Part shown: positions 43,616 to 52,148 of the stretch, in pieces
Numbering within the stretch: position 1 is the stretch's first letter
Layout of the letters: each line of letters opens with the position of its first letter
Assembly: GCF_947503855.1 (NCBI RefSeq)
Contig: NZ_CANNFF010000005.1
Location: 62,001-126,000 of the forward strand
Reading direction: 5' to 3'
DNA length: 64,000 nt
Origin: an uncultured Polaribacter sp.
Lineage (GTDB): Bacteria; Bacteroidota; Bacteroidia; Flavobacteriales; Flavobacteriaceae
The notes under the pieces: model-generated
The model's input: the letters and a program-made list of their open reading frames with translations, nothing else
The model's database searches: none
Told to the model about the DNA's origin: nothing
Position numbers and translations under genes: made by a program

Positions 43616-44542
43616 ATGAAAGTTACAGTTGTTGGTGCTGGTGCAGTAGGTGCTAGTTGTGCAGAGTATATTGCCATTAAAAATTTTGCATCTGAAGTTG
43701 TATTATTAGATATTAAAGAAGGTTATGCAGAAGGTAAAGCTATGGATTTGATGCAAACAGCATCTTTAAATGGTTTTGATACAAAAATTACAGGAAGTAC
43801 AAATGATTATTCTAAAACAGCAAATTCTAATATTTGCGTTATTACTTCTGGTATTCCTAGAAAACCTGGTATGACTCGTGAAGAATTAATTGGTATTAAC
43901 GCAGGAATTGTAAAAACTGTTTCTTCTAACTTAATAGAGCACTCTCCAAATACAATTATTATTGTAGTTTCTAACCCTATGGATACCATGACGTATTTAG
44001 TGCATAAAACTACTGGATTACCAAAAAATAGAATTATTGGTATGGGTGGCGCATTAGATTCTGCTCGTTTTAAATACAGATTAGCAGAAGCATTAGAAGC
44101 ACCTATTTCTGATGTTGACGGAATGGTAATTGGCGGGCATTCAGATAAAGGAATGGTACCTTTAACAAGATTAGCTACAAGAAATTCTGTACCTGTTTCT
44201 GAATTTATTTCTAACGAAAGATTAAACCAGGTAAAAGAAGACACCAAGGTTGGTGGAGCTACTTTAACAGGTTTATTAGGTACTTCTGCTTGGTATGCAC
44301 CTGGTGCAGCTGTTTCTGGTTTGGTACAAGCTATTGCTTGCGACCAAAAGAAAATTTACCCTTGTTCTACTCTATTAGAAGGAGAATATGGTTTAAATGA
44401 CTTATGTATTGGTGTACCTGTAGTTTTGGGTAAAAACGGTATTGAGAAAATTGTAGCAATTCATTTAAATGATGCTGAGAAAGCTCATTTAGAAGAATCT
44501 GCAGCAGGAGTTTCTAAAACAAATGGTTTATTAGAATTATAG
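43616..44542 (+). CDS. mdh: Malate dehydrogenase
   Basis: A 308-aa NAD-dependent enzyme of the TCA cycle, lactate-dehydrogenase-like type. MKVTVVGAGAVGASCAEYIA is the Rossmann loop; ITSGIPRKPGMTREEL carries the mobile-loop Arg residues; VVSNPMDTMTYL follows, then the catalytic His in VIGGHSDKGMVPLTRLA and the third-Arg region GGALDSARFKYRLAEAL. It converts malate and oxaloacetate. I place the start at 43616 because the upstream TTG lies in the promoter box. It is monocistronic between two terminators. Confidence 0.95.
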   Translation: MKVTVVGAGAVGASCAEYIAIKNFASEVVLLDIKEGYAEGKAMDLMQTASLNGFDTKITGSTNDYSKTANSNICVITSGIPRKPGMTREELIGINAGIVKTVSSNLIEHSPNTIIIVVSNPMDTMTYLVHKTTGLPKNRIIGMGGALDSARFKYRLAEALEAPISDVDGMVIGGHSDKGMVPLTRLATRNSVPVSEFISNERLNQVKEDTKVGGATLTGLLGTSAWYAPGAAVSGLVQAIACDQKKIYPCSTLLEGEYGLNDLCIGVPVVLGKNGIEKIVAIHLNDAEKAHLEESAAGVSKTNGLLEL

Positions 44543-44565
44543 AAATTTCTTACATAACGATATTT

Positions 44566-44594
44566 AAAAAATCCAGCTAAAAAGCTGGATTTTT
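44566..44594 (+). terminator. mdh terminator
   Basis: AAAAAATCCAGCT, loop AAAA or shorter, AGCTGGATTTTT with a T-run, 25 bp after the mdh stop. Confidence 0.88.
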
Positions 44595-44644
44595 AAGTTT
44601 TAATAAGTTTCTAAAATCCTAGATACAATAAGCATACTTTTTTA

Positions 44645-44652
44645 TATATTTG
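44645..44652 (+). promoter_or_regulatory. -7 box of the 200-aa exported protein gene
   Basis: TATATTTG is an exact TAnnTTTG match that ends only 4 bp before the ATG at 44657. Transcription should start at or next to the ATG, giving a leaderless mRNA. Confidence 0.6.
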
Positions 44653-44656
44653 ACGC

Positions 44657-45259
44657 ATGAAAGCGAAATGGTACATAAGTACTTTATTTTTAATATTTAC
44701 ACTTTTTGGTGCGTTTCATGAGCAGGGATCAATCCCTAATCAAGAAATTGTACTAGACTTTGTAAACACAAAAAATAACAGGAATTATATAGACCATACC
44801 ATTACTGATGTAAAAGAGAAATTACTAAATATAGGTGTTTCTCACATTAACATTAAAGAAATTAAAAATGGCACTTTAAAAATATCTTATTTTAGTGAAG
44901 TTCCTGTTGATAATATTAGAAATATTTTAAAAAAAAATAACTCGTTTCTATTAAAAAACAAGTCTAAAAATAAACAAAACAAAGATGTTGTTTACCACTA
45001 CAGTTTAGATGTTTACGATTTAAACAAACCCACAGATAATGCTAATTTAGACTACAAATATGCTTTAGAGATAAAACATCAATTAGATAGATTTACAACA
45101 GATACTAATTTTGATAATTACAACGCATCATTAGAAAGCAAAACAAATCAACTTTATAAAGTTGCCTGCAAAATAGCTAAAAACAATCCTTTTAGTAAAG
45201 AGTACAGATCTAACAAAGAACCAGAAGTTAGAGCTGGCCCCAAAAACTTCCAAAGTTAA
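44657..45259 (+). CDS. Exported protein of unknown function, upstream of secDF
   Basis: A 200-aa protein with an N-terminal hydrophobic segment (WYISTLFLIFTLFGAFHEQG) that may be a signal peptide or anchor. The remainder is charged, rich in Lys and Asn, with a compact domain (IVLDFVNTKNNRN .. ITDVKEKLLNIGVSHINIKE) and a Pro-containing tail (EPEVRAGPKNFQS). No family is recognised. It lies 160 bp upstream of secDF, which has its own promoter, so functional linkage is uncertain. Confidence 0.6.
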   Translation: MKAKWYISTLFLIFTLFGAFHEQGSIPNQEIVLDFVNTKNNRNYIDHTITDVKEKLLNIGVSHINIKEIKNGTLKISYFSEVPVDNIRNILKKNNSFLLKNKSKNKQNKDVVYHYSLDVYDLNKPTDNANLDYKYALEIKHQLDRFTTDTNFDNYNASLESKTNQLYKVACKIAKNNPFSKEYRSNKEPEVRAGPKNFQS

Positions 45260-45342
45260 AAATGTAACTCAACACATTTTTCACACCTTTTATAATTGAT
45301 GAGTAACCTACTCACAATCACAAAAACTATCAATAAAAATAA

Positions 45343-45373
45343 TTGTCAGGTTCTTTTAGAAACTATATATTTG
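45343..45373 (+). promoter_or_regulatory. secDF promoter
   Basis: TTG (45343-45345), a 20-bp spacer and TATATTTG (45366-45373) form a full Bacteroidota promoter 46 bp before the secDF ATG. Confidence 0.8.
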
Positions 45374-45418
45374 CTCGTTTTTTAAAAAACTTGACAAACC
45401 ATAATTAACAACAACAAA

Positions 45419-48400
45419 ATGCAAAATAAAGGACTAATTAAATTATTTGCTATCCTGTTTGGATTAGTAAGTTTATACCAATTATCATTTACTTTTTTAG
45501 CAAACAAAGTAGAAGATAATGCAAAAGTATATGCAGAAAAAAATGTAAAAGATAACGACGCTAGACAAAAAGCTACTTTAGAAAGAAAATATTTAGACAG
45601 TGTTGCCAACAAAAAAATTATAGATTTAGGAGTTGCACAATACACTTATAATGATGTTAGAGACAAAGAAATGAATCTTGGTTTGGACTTAAAAGGTGGT
45701 ATTAATGCCATTTTACAAGTTTCTGTAAAAGAGGTTTTAAAAAGTTTATCTAACGATTCTAAAAACGAAGCTTTTAACAAAGCTCTAGAAACTGCAGACG
45801 AAAGACAAAAAAATAGTAATGCTACGTATTTAGACTTATTTTTCGAAGAGTTTGAAAAAGTAGCTGGAGACACAAAATTAAGTGATCCATCTATTTTTGG
45901 TACAAAGGCTTTAAGTGATAAAATATCTTTTAACGAAGATAATTTTACAGTAAGAGAAACTTTACAAGAAGAAATTAACAGTTCTATTGGTACTGCTTTT
46001 GAAGTATTAAGAAGTAGAATTGATAAGTTTGGGGTAACTTCTCCAAACATTCAAAGAATTGGAAATTCTGGTAGAATTCAGATTGAATTACCTGGTGCAA
46101 AAGACATTGAGCGTGTTACAAAATTAATTACTAGCAAAGCAGAATTACAATTTTGGGAAGTATATACAAATGCAGAAGTACAAAACTTTTTCTTTACTGC
46201 AAATACTAAAGTTGCTGAATTACTAAAAGATAACACAACAACTGAGCAAGTAAAAGATAGCACAGAAAAAGATGATATTGATGATCTTCTAGGTGATGTT
46301 GTAGATTCTACAAAAGTTCAAAAGAACTTATTTACGTATTTAATGCCAAACTTTGCACAATCTCAACAACAAATGAGTTCTTTAGTTGCTCAAGCTTCTG
46401 TAAGAGATACTGCAATGGTAAATGAATTATTAGGCAAAAAAGAAATTAGAGACTTATTGCCAAACGAATTGCGTTATGTAAAATTCTTATGGGATTACAA
46501 AACTTTTACACCAGTAAAACCCGCAAACGCAGGTGATGACTACGAATCTAGAGAATTGATTGGCTTATACGCAGTAAAATCTAACAGAAACGATAAACCA
46601 ACCATTGAAGGTGATGTTATTTTAGATGCTGCACAGGTGTTTGACCAATTAAATAAACCAGAAGTTAGCATGACTATGAATAGCTCAGGTTCAAAACAAT
46701 GGGCTAAAATGACTGCAGATAATGTAGGTAGATTTGTAGCTGTTGTTTTAGATGATTATGTGTATACAGCACCTTCTGTTAATCAAGCAATTACTGGAGG
46801 TAGAACCTCTATTTCTGGTGGAAGCATGACTATTGAAGAAGCAGAAGACATCGCAACGGTTTTAAAAGCAGGTAAATTACCAGCTGCAGCAAGAATTGTT
46901 GAAGCAGAAGTTGTAGGTCCTTCTTTAGGCCAAGAAGCAATCGACGCAAGTTTCTTATCATTTGGTTTAGCTATTGCATTGGTATTACTTTGGATGATAT
47001 TATATTATGGTAAAGCTGGTTTATTTGCAGATGTTGCCTTACTTGTAAACATCTTATTTATTTTCGGAATTTTAGCATCATTTAATGCTGTCTTAACTTT
47101 ACCTGGTATTGCTGGTATTATTTTAACTATTGGTATGTCTGTAGATGCCAACGTAATTATTTTCGAAAGAATTAAAGAAGGCTTATTTAAAAAGAAAGGT
47201 TTAAAACAATCTGTAGAAGAAGGTTTTTCTGTAAAAGGAGCTTTATCTGCAATTATAGATGCAAACATTACAACCTTATTAACAGGTATTATTTTATATG
47301 TATTTGGTACAGGTCCAATTAAAGGTTTTGCATTAACATTAATGATTGGTATTGCAACCTCATTATTTACAGCTGTATTTATTACACGTTTATTAATTGA
47401 TGGTTCCATAAATAGAGGGACTAATTTAACATTCAACACTTCTATTTCTAAAGGATGGTTCCAAAATATTAATCTAACGTTCTTAAGAAAACGTAAGATT
47501 GCTTATATCATATCTGGGGCAATTATATTAGGAGGTATTGCTTCTTTGGTTACTATAGGATTAAAGCAAGGTGTAGATTTTAAAGGTGGGCGTTCTTACA
47601 CAGTTCGTTTCGATAAAGACATGAATGCTACAGATGTTGCCTCTACTTTAAAAGATGCTTTTGGTACAGCTCCAGAAGTAAAAACATATGGTACGTCTAA
47701 TCAATTAAAAATAACAACGGTTTATAAAATTGATGAAGAAGGCCAAGAGGTAGATGAACAAGTTCAAAACACATTATACAATGGTTTAAAACCATATATT
47801 GGCACTACATCTTACGAAGATTTTAAACCAGGTTTCGAAAAAGCAGAAAATGCTAATGGAATAATGAGCTACAGAAAAGTAGATCCAACCATTGCAGACG
47901 ACATTAAAACATCAGCATTATATGCCGTATTTGGTTCGTTATTAATTGTTTTCTTATATATTTTATTACGATTTAGAAAAATATCATTCTCTATAGGTGC
48001 AGTCGTAGCCGTTTTCCATGATGTATTAATTGTATTAGGTGTATTCTCAATTACATACAGTTTTATGCCTTTTGATATGGAAATTGGACAATCATTTATA
48101 GCAGCCATTTTAACTGTAGTAGGTTATTCTCTAAATGATACCGTAGTAATTTTTGATAGAATTAGAGAATTTGCAGGAATACATACAAAATGGAAATATA
48201 GCGAAGTTGTAGACAAAGCATTAAGCTCTACTTTAGGTAGAACTATCAATACATCTTTAACAACATTATTAGTAATGTTAGCTATTTTCTTATTTGGTGG
48301 AGATTCTATAAAAGGTTTTATGTTTGCTTTAATAGTGGGTGTAATAGTAGGTACTTATTCATCTTTATTTGTGGCAACTCCTATTATGTTTGATGCTTCT

Positions 48401-48424
48401 AAAAAAGAAGAAAAAAACAACTAG
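45419..48424 (+). CDS. secDF: Protein-export membrane protein SecDF (fused)
   Basis: A 1001-aa RND-family protein that uses the proton gradient to pull preproteins through SecYEG. The SecD half starts MQNKGLIKLFAILFG, has the first membrane span, then LGLDLKGGINAILQVSV, a large periplasmic domain, and GIAGIILTIGMSVDANVIIF with the proton-relay acidic residue. The SecF half restarts near residue 690 (RKRKIAYIISGAIILGG, GVDFKGGRSYTVRF) and has FIAAILTVVGYSLNDTVVIF. An Asp-rich insert (TEKDDIDDLLGDVVD) near 280 is a Bacteroidota feature. SecD-SecF fusion is usual in this phylum. Confidence 0.95.
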   Translation: MQNKGLIKLFAILFGLVSLYQLSFTFLANKVEDNAKVYAEKNVKDNDARQKATLERKYLDSVANKKIIDLGVAQYTYNDVRDKEMNLGLDLKGGINAILQVSVKEVLKSLSNDSKNEAFNKALETADERQKNSNATYLDLFFEEFEKVAGDTKLSDPSIFGTKALSDKISFNEDNFTVRETLQEEINSSIGTAFEVLRSRIDKFGVTSPNIQRIGNSGRIQIELPGAKDIERVTKLITSKAELQFWEVYTNAEVQNFFFTANTKVAELLKDNTTTEQVKDSTEKDDIDDLLGDVVDSTKVQKNLFTYLMPNFAQSQQQMSSLVAQASVRDTAMVNELLGKKEIRDLLPNELRYVKFLWDYKTFTPVKPANAGDDYESRELIGLYAVKSNRNDKPTIEGDVILDAAQVFDQLNKPEVSMTMNSSGSKQWAKMTADNVGRFVAVVLDDYVYTAPSVNQAITGGRTSISGGSMTIEEAEDIATVLKAGKLPAAARIVEAEVVGPSLGQEAIDASFLSFGLAIALVLLWMILYYGKAGLFADVALLVNILFIFGILASFNAVLTLPGIAGIILTIGMSVDANVIIFERIKEGLFKKKGLKQSVEEGFSVKGALSAIIDANITTLLTGIILYVFGTGPIKGFALTLMIGIATSLFTAVFITRLLIDGSINRGTNLTFNTSISKGWFQNINLTFLRKRKIAYIISGAIILGGIASLVTIGLKQGVDFKGGRSYTVRFDKDMNATDVASTLKDAFGTAPEVKTYGTSNQLKITTVYKIDEEGQEVDEQVQNTLYNGLKPYIGTTSYEDFKPGFEKAENANGIMSYRKVDPTIADDIKTSALYAVFGSLLIVFLYILLRFRKISFSIGAVVAVFHDVLIVLGVFSITYSFMPFDMEIGQSFIAAILTVVGYSLNDTVVIFDRIREFAGIHTKWKYSEVVDKALSSTLGRTINTSLTTLLVMLAIFLFGGDSIKGFMFALIVGVIVGTYSSLFVATPIMFDASKKEEKNN

Positions 48425-48440
48425 TTTTTTAACAACAAAT

Positions 48441-48499
48441 AAAAAACCGTTTTCCATGTAAAGCCTGAAATTTATTCAGCAAGTGGAAAACGGTTTTTT
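48441..48499 (+). terminator. secDF terminator
   Basis: AAAAAACCGTTTTCCA (48441-48456) and TGGAAAACGGTTTTTT (48484-48499) pair over 16 bp. The 27-nt loop itself contains CTGAA/TTCAG. Confidence 0.85.
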
Positions 48500-48517
48500 C
48501 ATTTGATTTATAGCAAT

Positions 48518-48525
48518 TATATTTG
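48518..48525 (+). promoter_or_regulatory. hpt-adk -7 box
   Basis: TATATTTG is an exact TAnnTTTG match ending 7 bp before the ATG at 48533, suggesting a very short 5' leader. Confidence 0.6.
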
Positions 48526-48532
48526 CATTCTT

Positions 48533-49651
48533 ATGAGTATTATAAAACTACACGATTTACACTTTAGCCCTTATATTGATAAGGAAAAGATTGCTACTAT
48601 TGTAAAACACTTAGCAAGAACTGTAAAAGCAGATTTACCAGAAAACGAAGTACCTATTTTTGTAGGTATTTTAAATGGTTGCTTTTTATTTGCTGCAGAT
48701 TTTATAAGAGCTTTTAAAGGCAATTGTGAAGTTTCTTTTGTAAAATTAGCCTCTTATGATGGCACTAAAAGTTCAGCAAACGTAAAAGAATTAGTAGGCA
48801 TTAATGAAGATCTAACCAACAGAACTGTAATTATTTTAGAAGACGTTATAGATACAGGGAATACTTTACAAGAAATTTATGCTATTTTTAAAGATAAAAA
48901 TGTAAAGCAATTAAAAATTGCTACCTTATTATTTAAACCAGACGTTTTTAGAAAAGAATTACCAATAGATTATATTGGCCTTAGTATAAAAGACAAATTT
49001 GTAGTAGGCTATGGTTTAGATTATAATGGCTTAGGAAGAAATTATCCAGAAATATATCAACTAACAACACCACCAAAAATGAAAAACATCGTATTATTTG
49101 GCCCTCCAGGAGCAGGGAAAGGTACACAAGCAGAATTTTTAAAAGACATGTATAATTTGGTACACATTTCTACTGGAGATGTATTTAGATTCAACATAAA
49201 AAACCAAACAGAACTTGGTGTATTAGCAAAACAATACATGGACGCTGGTAATTTAGTACCCGATGAAGTAACCATAAATATGCTAAAAGCAGAAGTAGAA
49301 AAAAATACAGATGCCAATGGTTTTATTTTTGACGGTTTTCCAAGAACACAATCTCAAGCAGAAGCTTTAGATGTATTTTTAGGGGAAAAAGGAGAGCAAA
49401 TAAACGGAATGGTTGCCTTAGAAGTACCAGAAGATTTATTAGTAGAACGTCTGTTAGAAAGAGGAAAAACCAGTGGTAGAACAGATGATACTGATGAAGG
49501 TAAAATTAGAAATCGTTTTAACGAATACAACACAAAAACAGCTGTTTTAAAAGATTATTTTGAAGCACAAGGAAAATATTACGGAATTAATGGTGTAGGT
49601 TCTATTAAAGAAATTACCCAAAGAATTTCCGTAGTATTTGACACACTATAA
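48533..49651 (+). CDS. hpt-adk: Hypoxanthine phosphoribosyltransferase fused to adenylate kinase
   Basis: A 372-aa two-domain purine enzyme. Residues 1-~175 are Hpt: VGILNGCFLFAADFIRA, the PRPP loop VIILEDVIDTGNTLQE and a C-terminal KFVVGYGLDYNGLGRNYPEI. From residue 183 (internal Met at 49079) MKNIVLFGPPGAGKGTQAEF is the Adk P-loop; STGDVFRFNI, FIFDGFPRTQSQAEAL and RGKTSGRTDDTDEGKIRNRF follow. The LID is short, without zinc Cys. Hpt makes IMP or GMP from free bases; Adk balances AMP, ADP and ATP. An independent Adk start at Met183 is possible. The start at 48533 agrees with the promoter. Confidence 0.93.
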   Translation: MSIIKLHDLHFSPYIDKEKIATIVKHLARTVKADLPENEVPIFVGILNGCFLFAADFIRAFKGNCEVSFVKLASYDGTKSSANVKELVGINEDLTNRTVIILEDVIDTGNTLQEIYAIFKDKNVKQLKIATLLFKPDVFRKELPIDYIGLSIKDKFVVGYGLDYNGLGRNYPEIYQLTTPPKMKNIVLFGPPGAGKGTQAEFLKDMYNLVHISTGDVFRFNIKNQTELGVLAKQYMDAGNLVPDEVTINMLKAEVEKNTDANGFIFDGFPRTQSQAEALDVFLGEKGEQINGMVALEVPEDLLVERLLERGKTSGRTDDTDEGKIRNRFNEYNTKTAVLKDYFEAQGKYYGINGVGSIKEITQRISVVFDTL

Positions 49652-49714
49652 TTCAAGGTTCAAAATTTAAAATTCAAGTTTGAATCTTAAATATTGAATT
49701 TTAAACAATAAGTT

Positions 49715-50704
49715 ATGACTGAAGGAAATTTTGTTGATTACATAAAAATATACGCATCTTCTGGAAAAGGTGGGCAGGGTTCTGCGCATTTACACAGAGA
49801 AAAATACATTACCAAAGGTGGACCTGATGGTGGTGATGGTGGACGTGGAGGACACATTATTTTGCGTGGAGATAAAAATATGTGGACATTATTTCACCTA
49901 AAGTTTAAACGTCATTTTAGGGCTACACAAGGGGGTGCAGGAAGCAAAAGCAGAAGTACAGGTCATGATGGAGAAGATGTTTATATAGATGTGCCTTTAG
50001 GAACTATTGTAAGAGATGCAGATACAGACGAAATTTTGTATGAAATTACAGAAGATCAAAAAGAAGTTATTTTATTGCCTGGTGGAAAAGGTGGTTTGGG
50101 TAACTGGCACTTTAAATCGTCTACAAACCAAACACCTAGATATGCGCAACCTGGTATAGATGGGCAAGAAGGCTGGTTTAGAATAGAGCTAAAATTATTA
50201 GCAGATGTTGGTTTGGTTGGTTTCCCAAATGCTGGAAAATCGACACTTTTATCTGTTTTAACAGCTGCAAAACCAAAAATTGCAGATTATGCTTTTACTA
50301 CGTTAAAACCTAATTTAGGTATTGTAGAATATAGAGATTATAAGAGTTTTGTAATTGCAGATATTCCGGGTATTATAGAAGGTGCTGCAGAGGGTAAAGG
50401 TTTAGGCCATCGTTTTTTACGTCATATTGAACGTAATTCTACCTTACTATTTTTAATTCCTGCTGATAGCGATGACATTAATAAAGAATATGAAATTCTT
50501 TTAAATGAGTTGAAGAAACACAATCCAGAATTGTTAGATAAAGATCGTTTGTTGGCCATTTCTAAAACAGATATGTTAGATGATGAACTAAAAGCAGAAA
50601 TTAAAGCAGAACTCCCAAAAGGTGTTGATGCTTTATTTATTTCTTCGGTTGCACAAACGGGTTTGCAAGAATTGAAAGACAAACTTTGGAAAATGCTGAA
50701 TTAG
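49715..50704 (+). CDS. obgE: GTPase ObgE/CgtA
   Basis: A 329-aa ribosome-assembly GTPase. Residues 1-~158 are the Gly-rich Obg fold ([53 protein letters not shown]). The G domain has [12 protein letters not shown] (G1), TTLKPNLG (G2 region), [22 protein letters not shown] (G3) and SKTDMLD (G4). The C-terminal OCT domain of E. coli is absent, as usual in this phylum. The 63-bp gap to hpt-adk has the imperfect 'ttcaaaattt' repeats often seen between flavobacterial genes. Probably the same transcript as hpt-adk. Confidence 0.94.
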   Translation: MTEGNFVDYIKIYASSGKGGQGSAHLHREKYITKGGPDGGDGGRGGHIILRGDKNMWTLFHLKFKRHFRATQGGAGSKSRSTGHDGEDVYIDVPLGTIVRDADTDEILYEITEDQKEVILLPGGKGGLGNWHFKSSTNQTPRYAQPGIDGQEGWFRIELKLLADVGLVGFPNAGKSTLLSVLTAAKPKIADYAFTTLKPNLGIVEYRDYKSFVIADIPGIIEGAAEGKGLGHRFLRHIERNSTLLFLIPADSDDINKEYEILLNELKKHNPELLDKDRLLAISKTDMLDDELKAEIKAELPKGVDALFISSVAQTGLQELKDKLWKMLN

Positions 50705-50732
50705 TTTTTCATCAACAAGAAAATTTATAAAA

Positions 50733-51209
50733 CTACTCTTTCAACTGAATTAAAATAGGTAATCTGTATTTTGTAGCTACAGGAACACCTCTTTTATTGG
50801 CAGCAAAAACCCTTGGTAAATTATCTACAGTAATTGCTAAAACACTGTCTAAAGCTGGTAATTGATTTTTAATATTTTCTGTAGAATGCATGCTGTCTAA
50901 AATAATTTTCCCTTTTGCATCAATTAAAACATCCACATAAATAGTTTCATTAATAGAGTCTTGTATTTTAAAAGTGTGTTGATTTAGCTGTTCTCCTATT
51001 TTTTTATGAATGGTATTTTTAAAACAAGTAAATTTTGCCTGTTTTTCTATAATGGAATCGCAAACTGTAAAAGATGGATAGGTATCTACAGAAGTAAAAT
51101 CGATAACTGTATCTAAAACTTGTTGATTTTTTGATTTTGTAAAAGATAAATAATCACACGAAGTGCAATATATAAGGATAAACAAAAAAGAAAAGGTACG
51201 CAAAAACAT
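50733..51209 (-). CDS. Lipoprotein with TonB-C-terminal-like domain
   Basis: A 158-aa protein with a type II signal (ending IYCTSC, Cys18). Residues ~90-158 (ETIYVDVLIDAKGKIILDSM, then LDSVLAITVDNLPRVFAANK, RGVPVATKYRLPILIQL) follow the TonB C-terminal pattern with the RGxPVxxxYxLPI signature, but there is no Pro-rich spacer or N-terminal membrane anchor as in TonB itself. Its role is unknown. It is convergent with obgE and divergent from the DUF456 gene. Confidence 0.65.
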   Translation of the reverse strand: MFLRTFSFLFILIYCTSCDYLSFTKSKNQQVLDTVIDFTSVDTYPSFTVCDSIIEKQAKFTCFKNTIHKKIGEQLNQHTFKIQDSINETIYVDVLIDAKGKIILDSMHSTENIKNQLPALDSVLAITVDNLPRVFAANKRGVPVATKYRLPILIQLKE

Positions 51210-51409
51210 AAAATGAATTATTGGGTGAATTTACTAAATTTTAAATACAATTAGCCTTTTTTTCATCATCCCTTTCAACAATTAATGGAAATACAAAACC
51301 ATACTTAACGTTTATATTTTTTTTTAAAACCTATCTAACAAAGGTTTTGTATTTTCGTCTTACAATAAATAAAACTGTCTACTTACGTGCAGTAGAAACC
51401 TAAAATACT

Positions 51410-51910
51410 ATGGATATTTTTTTATTACTTGTAGGCTTTGTTTTAGTACTGCTAGGTATTATTGGCTCTTTTTTACCCGTTTTACCAGGTCCATTAACGG
51501 GTTGGCTAGGTTTATTGTTATTACACTTAACATCTGCGGTTCCAATAAATTGGACTTATTTAGGAATTACACTGGCAATAGCCATTTTAATTTGGATTCT
51601 AGATTATATTATACCAGCCATTGGCACCAAGCGTTTTGGTGGAAGTACTTATGGTGTTTATGGTACCACAATTGGTTTAATTATTGGGTTGCTTTCTCCT
51701 ATACCCTTTGGTATTTTAATAGGTGCTTTTTTAGGTGCGTTTATTGGCGAATTGTTATATGACAAGTCAGATAAAAAACGTGCTTTCAAAGCTTCTATAG
51801 GTTCTTTTATAGGTCTACTCGCTTCTGCAACCATTAAATTTAGCGTTTCTTTTGGCTTTGTAGTCTTATTTTTAATGAAGTTTTGGGACTATAAAGGAAG
51901 GTTTTTTTAG
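51410..51910 (+). CDS. DUF456 family membrane protein
   Basis: A 166-aa inner-membrane protein with about four hydrophobic segments: residues 1-45 (LLLVGFVLVLLGIIGSFLPV, LPGPLTGWLGLLLLHL), 52-73, a Gly-rich central region (TKRFGGSTYGVYGTTIGLII, SPIPFGILIGAFLGAFIGEL) and a last helix from ~135. This is the DUF456 signature. Function is unestablished. A near-consensus -7 box (TATTTTCG, 51350-51357) lies about 52 bp upstream of the ATG. Confidence 0.8.
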   Translation: MDIFLLLVGFVLVLLGIIGSFLPVLPGPLTGWLGLLLLHLTSAVPINWTYLGITLAIAILIWILDYIIPAIGTKRFGGSTYGVYGTTIGLIIGLLSPIPFGILIGAFLGAFIGELLYDKSDKKRAFKASIGSFIGLLASATIKFSVSFGFVVLFLMKFWDYKGRFF

Positions 51911-51912
51911 AC

Positions 51913-52020
51913 AAAAAAAAAGCGTCCCATTTAAGGGAAGCTTTCCATTGGTTAACAAAACCAAGACACTTTTTCTAAAGTGCCAAACAACACAACTAAT
52001 GCTACTTCAACAAAAAGTAG
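51913..52020 (-). ncRNA. Candidate small RNA with four hairpins
   Basis: On the minus strand a strong promoter (52054-52025) is followed directly by a structured stretch of ~108 nt with no ORF. Hairpin 1: GCTACTT/AAGTAGC (52021-52001). Hairpin 2: GGCACTTT, loop AGAA, AAAGTGTC (51983-51964). Hairpin 3: TTGGTT, loop TTGTT, AACCAA (51964-51948). Hairpin 4: AGC-TCCC/GGGA-GCT ending in nine U (51944-51913), an intrinsic terminator. This layout is that of a free-standing small RNA. It is antisense to no gene and divergent from lysS. I do not recognise it as 6S, 4.5S or RNase P RNA. Confidence 0.65.
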
Positions 52021-52024
52021 CATG

Positions 52025-52054
52025 CAAATATACAATGTTTTGATATTTCTGCAA
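52025..52054 (-). promoter_or_regulatory. Promoter of the candidate small RNA
   Basis: On the minus strand TTG (52054-52052), a 19-bp spacer and TATATTTG (52032-52025) match the consensus fully. The first hairpin begins within 4 nt of the -7 box, so transcription should start at its base. Confidence 0.75.
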
Positions 52055-52107
52055 CTCTTATAAGATATTTTATTGAAATCTTCAACAGATAAATTATTGA
52101 AAGATTG

Positions 52108-52115
52108 TATCTTTG
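52108..52115 (+). promoter_or_regulatory. lysS -7 box
   Basis: TATCTTTG is an exact TAnnTTTG match. Its TTG is in frame with lysS and is not a start codon; the ATG at 52149 is 33 bp further on. Confidence 0.65.
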
Positions 52116-52148
52116 CAATCTTTAAAATTCATCACTAAATTATTAGAA

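Noticed and set aside
51911..52148. Hairpin series upstream of lysS read as a T-box or lysine riboswitch for lysS
   Set aside because: The promoter and the U-run terminator are both on the minus strand, and lysS has its own -7 box downstream of the hairpins; no lysine riboswitch core was seen.
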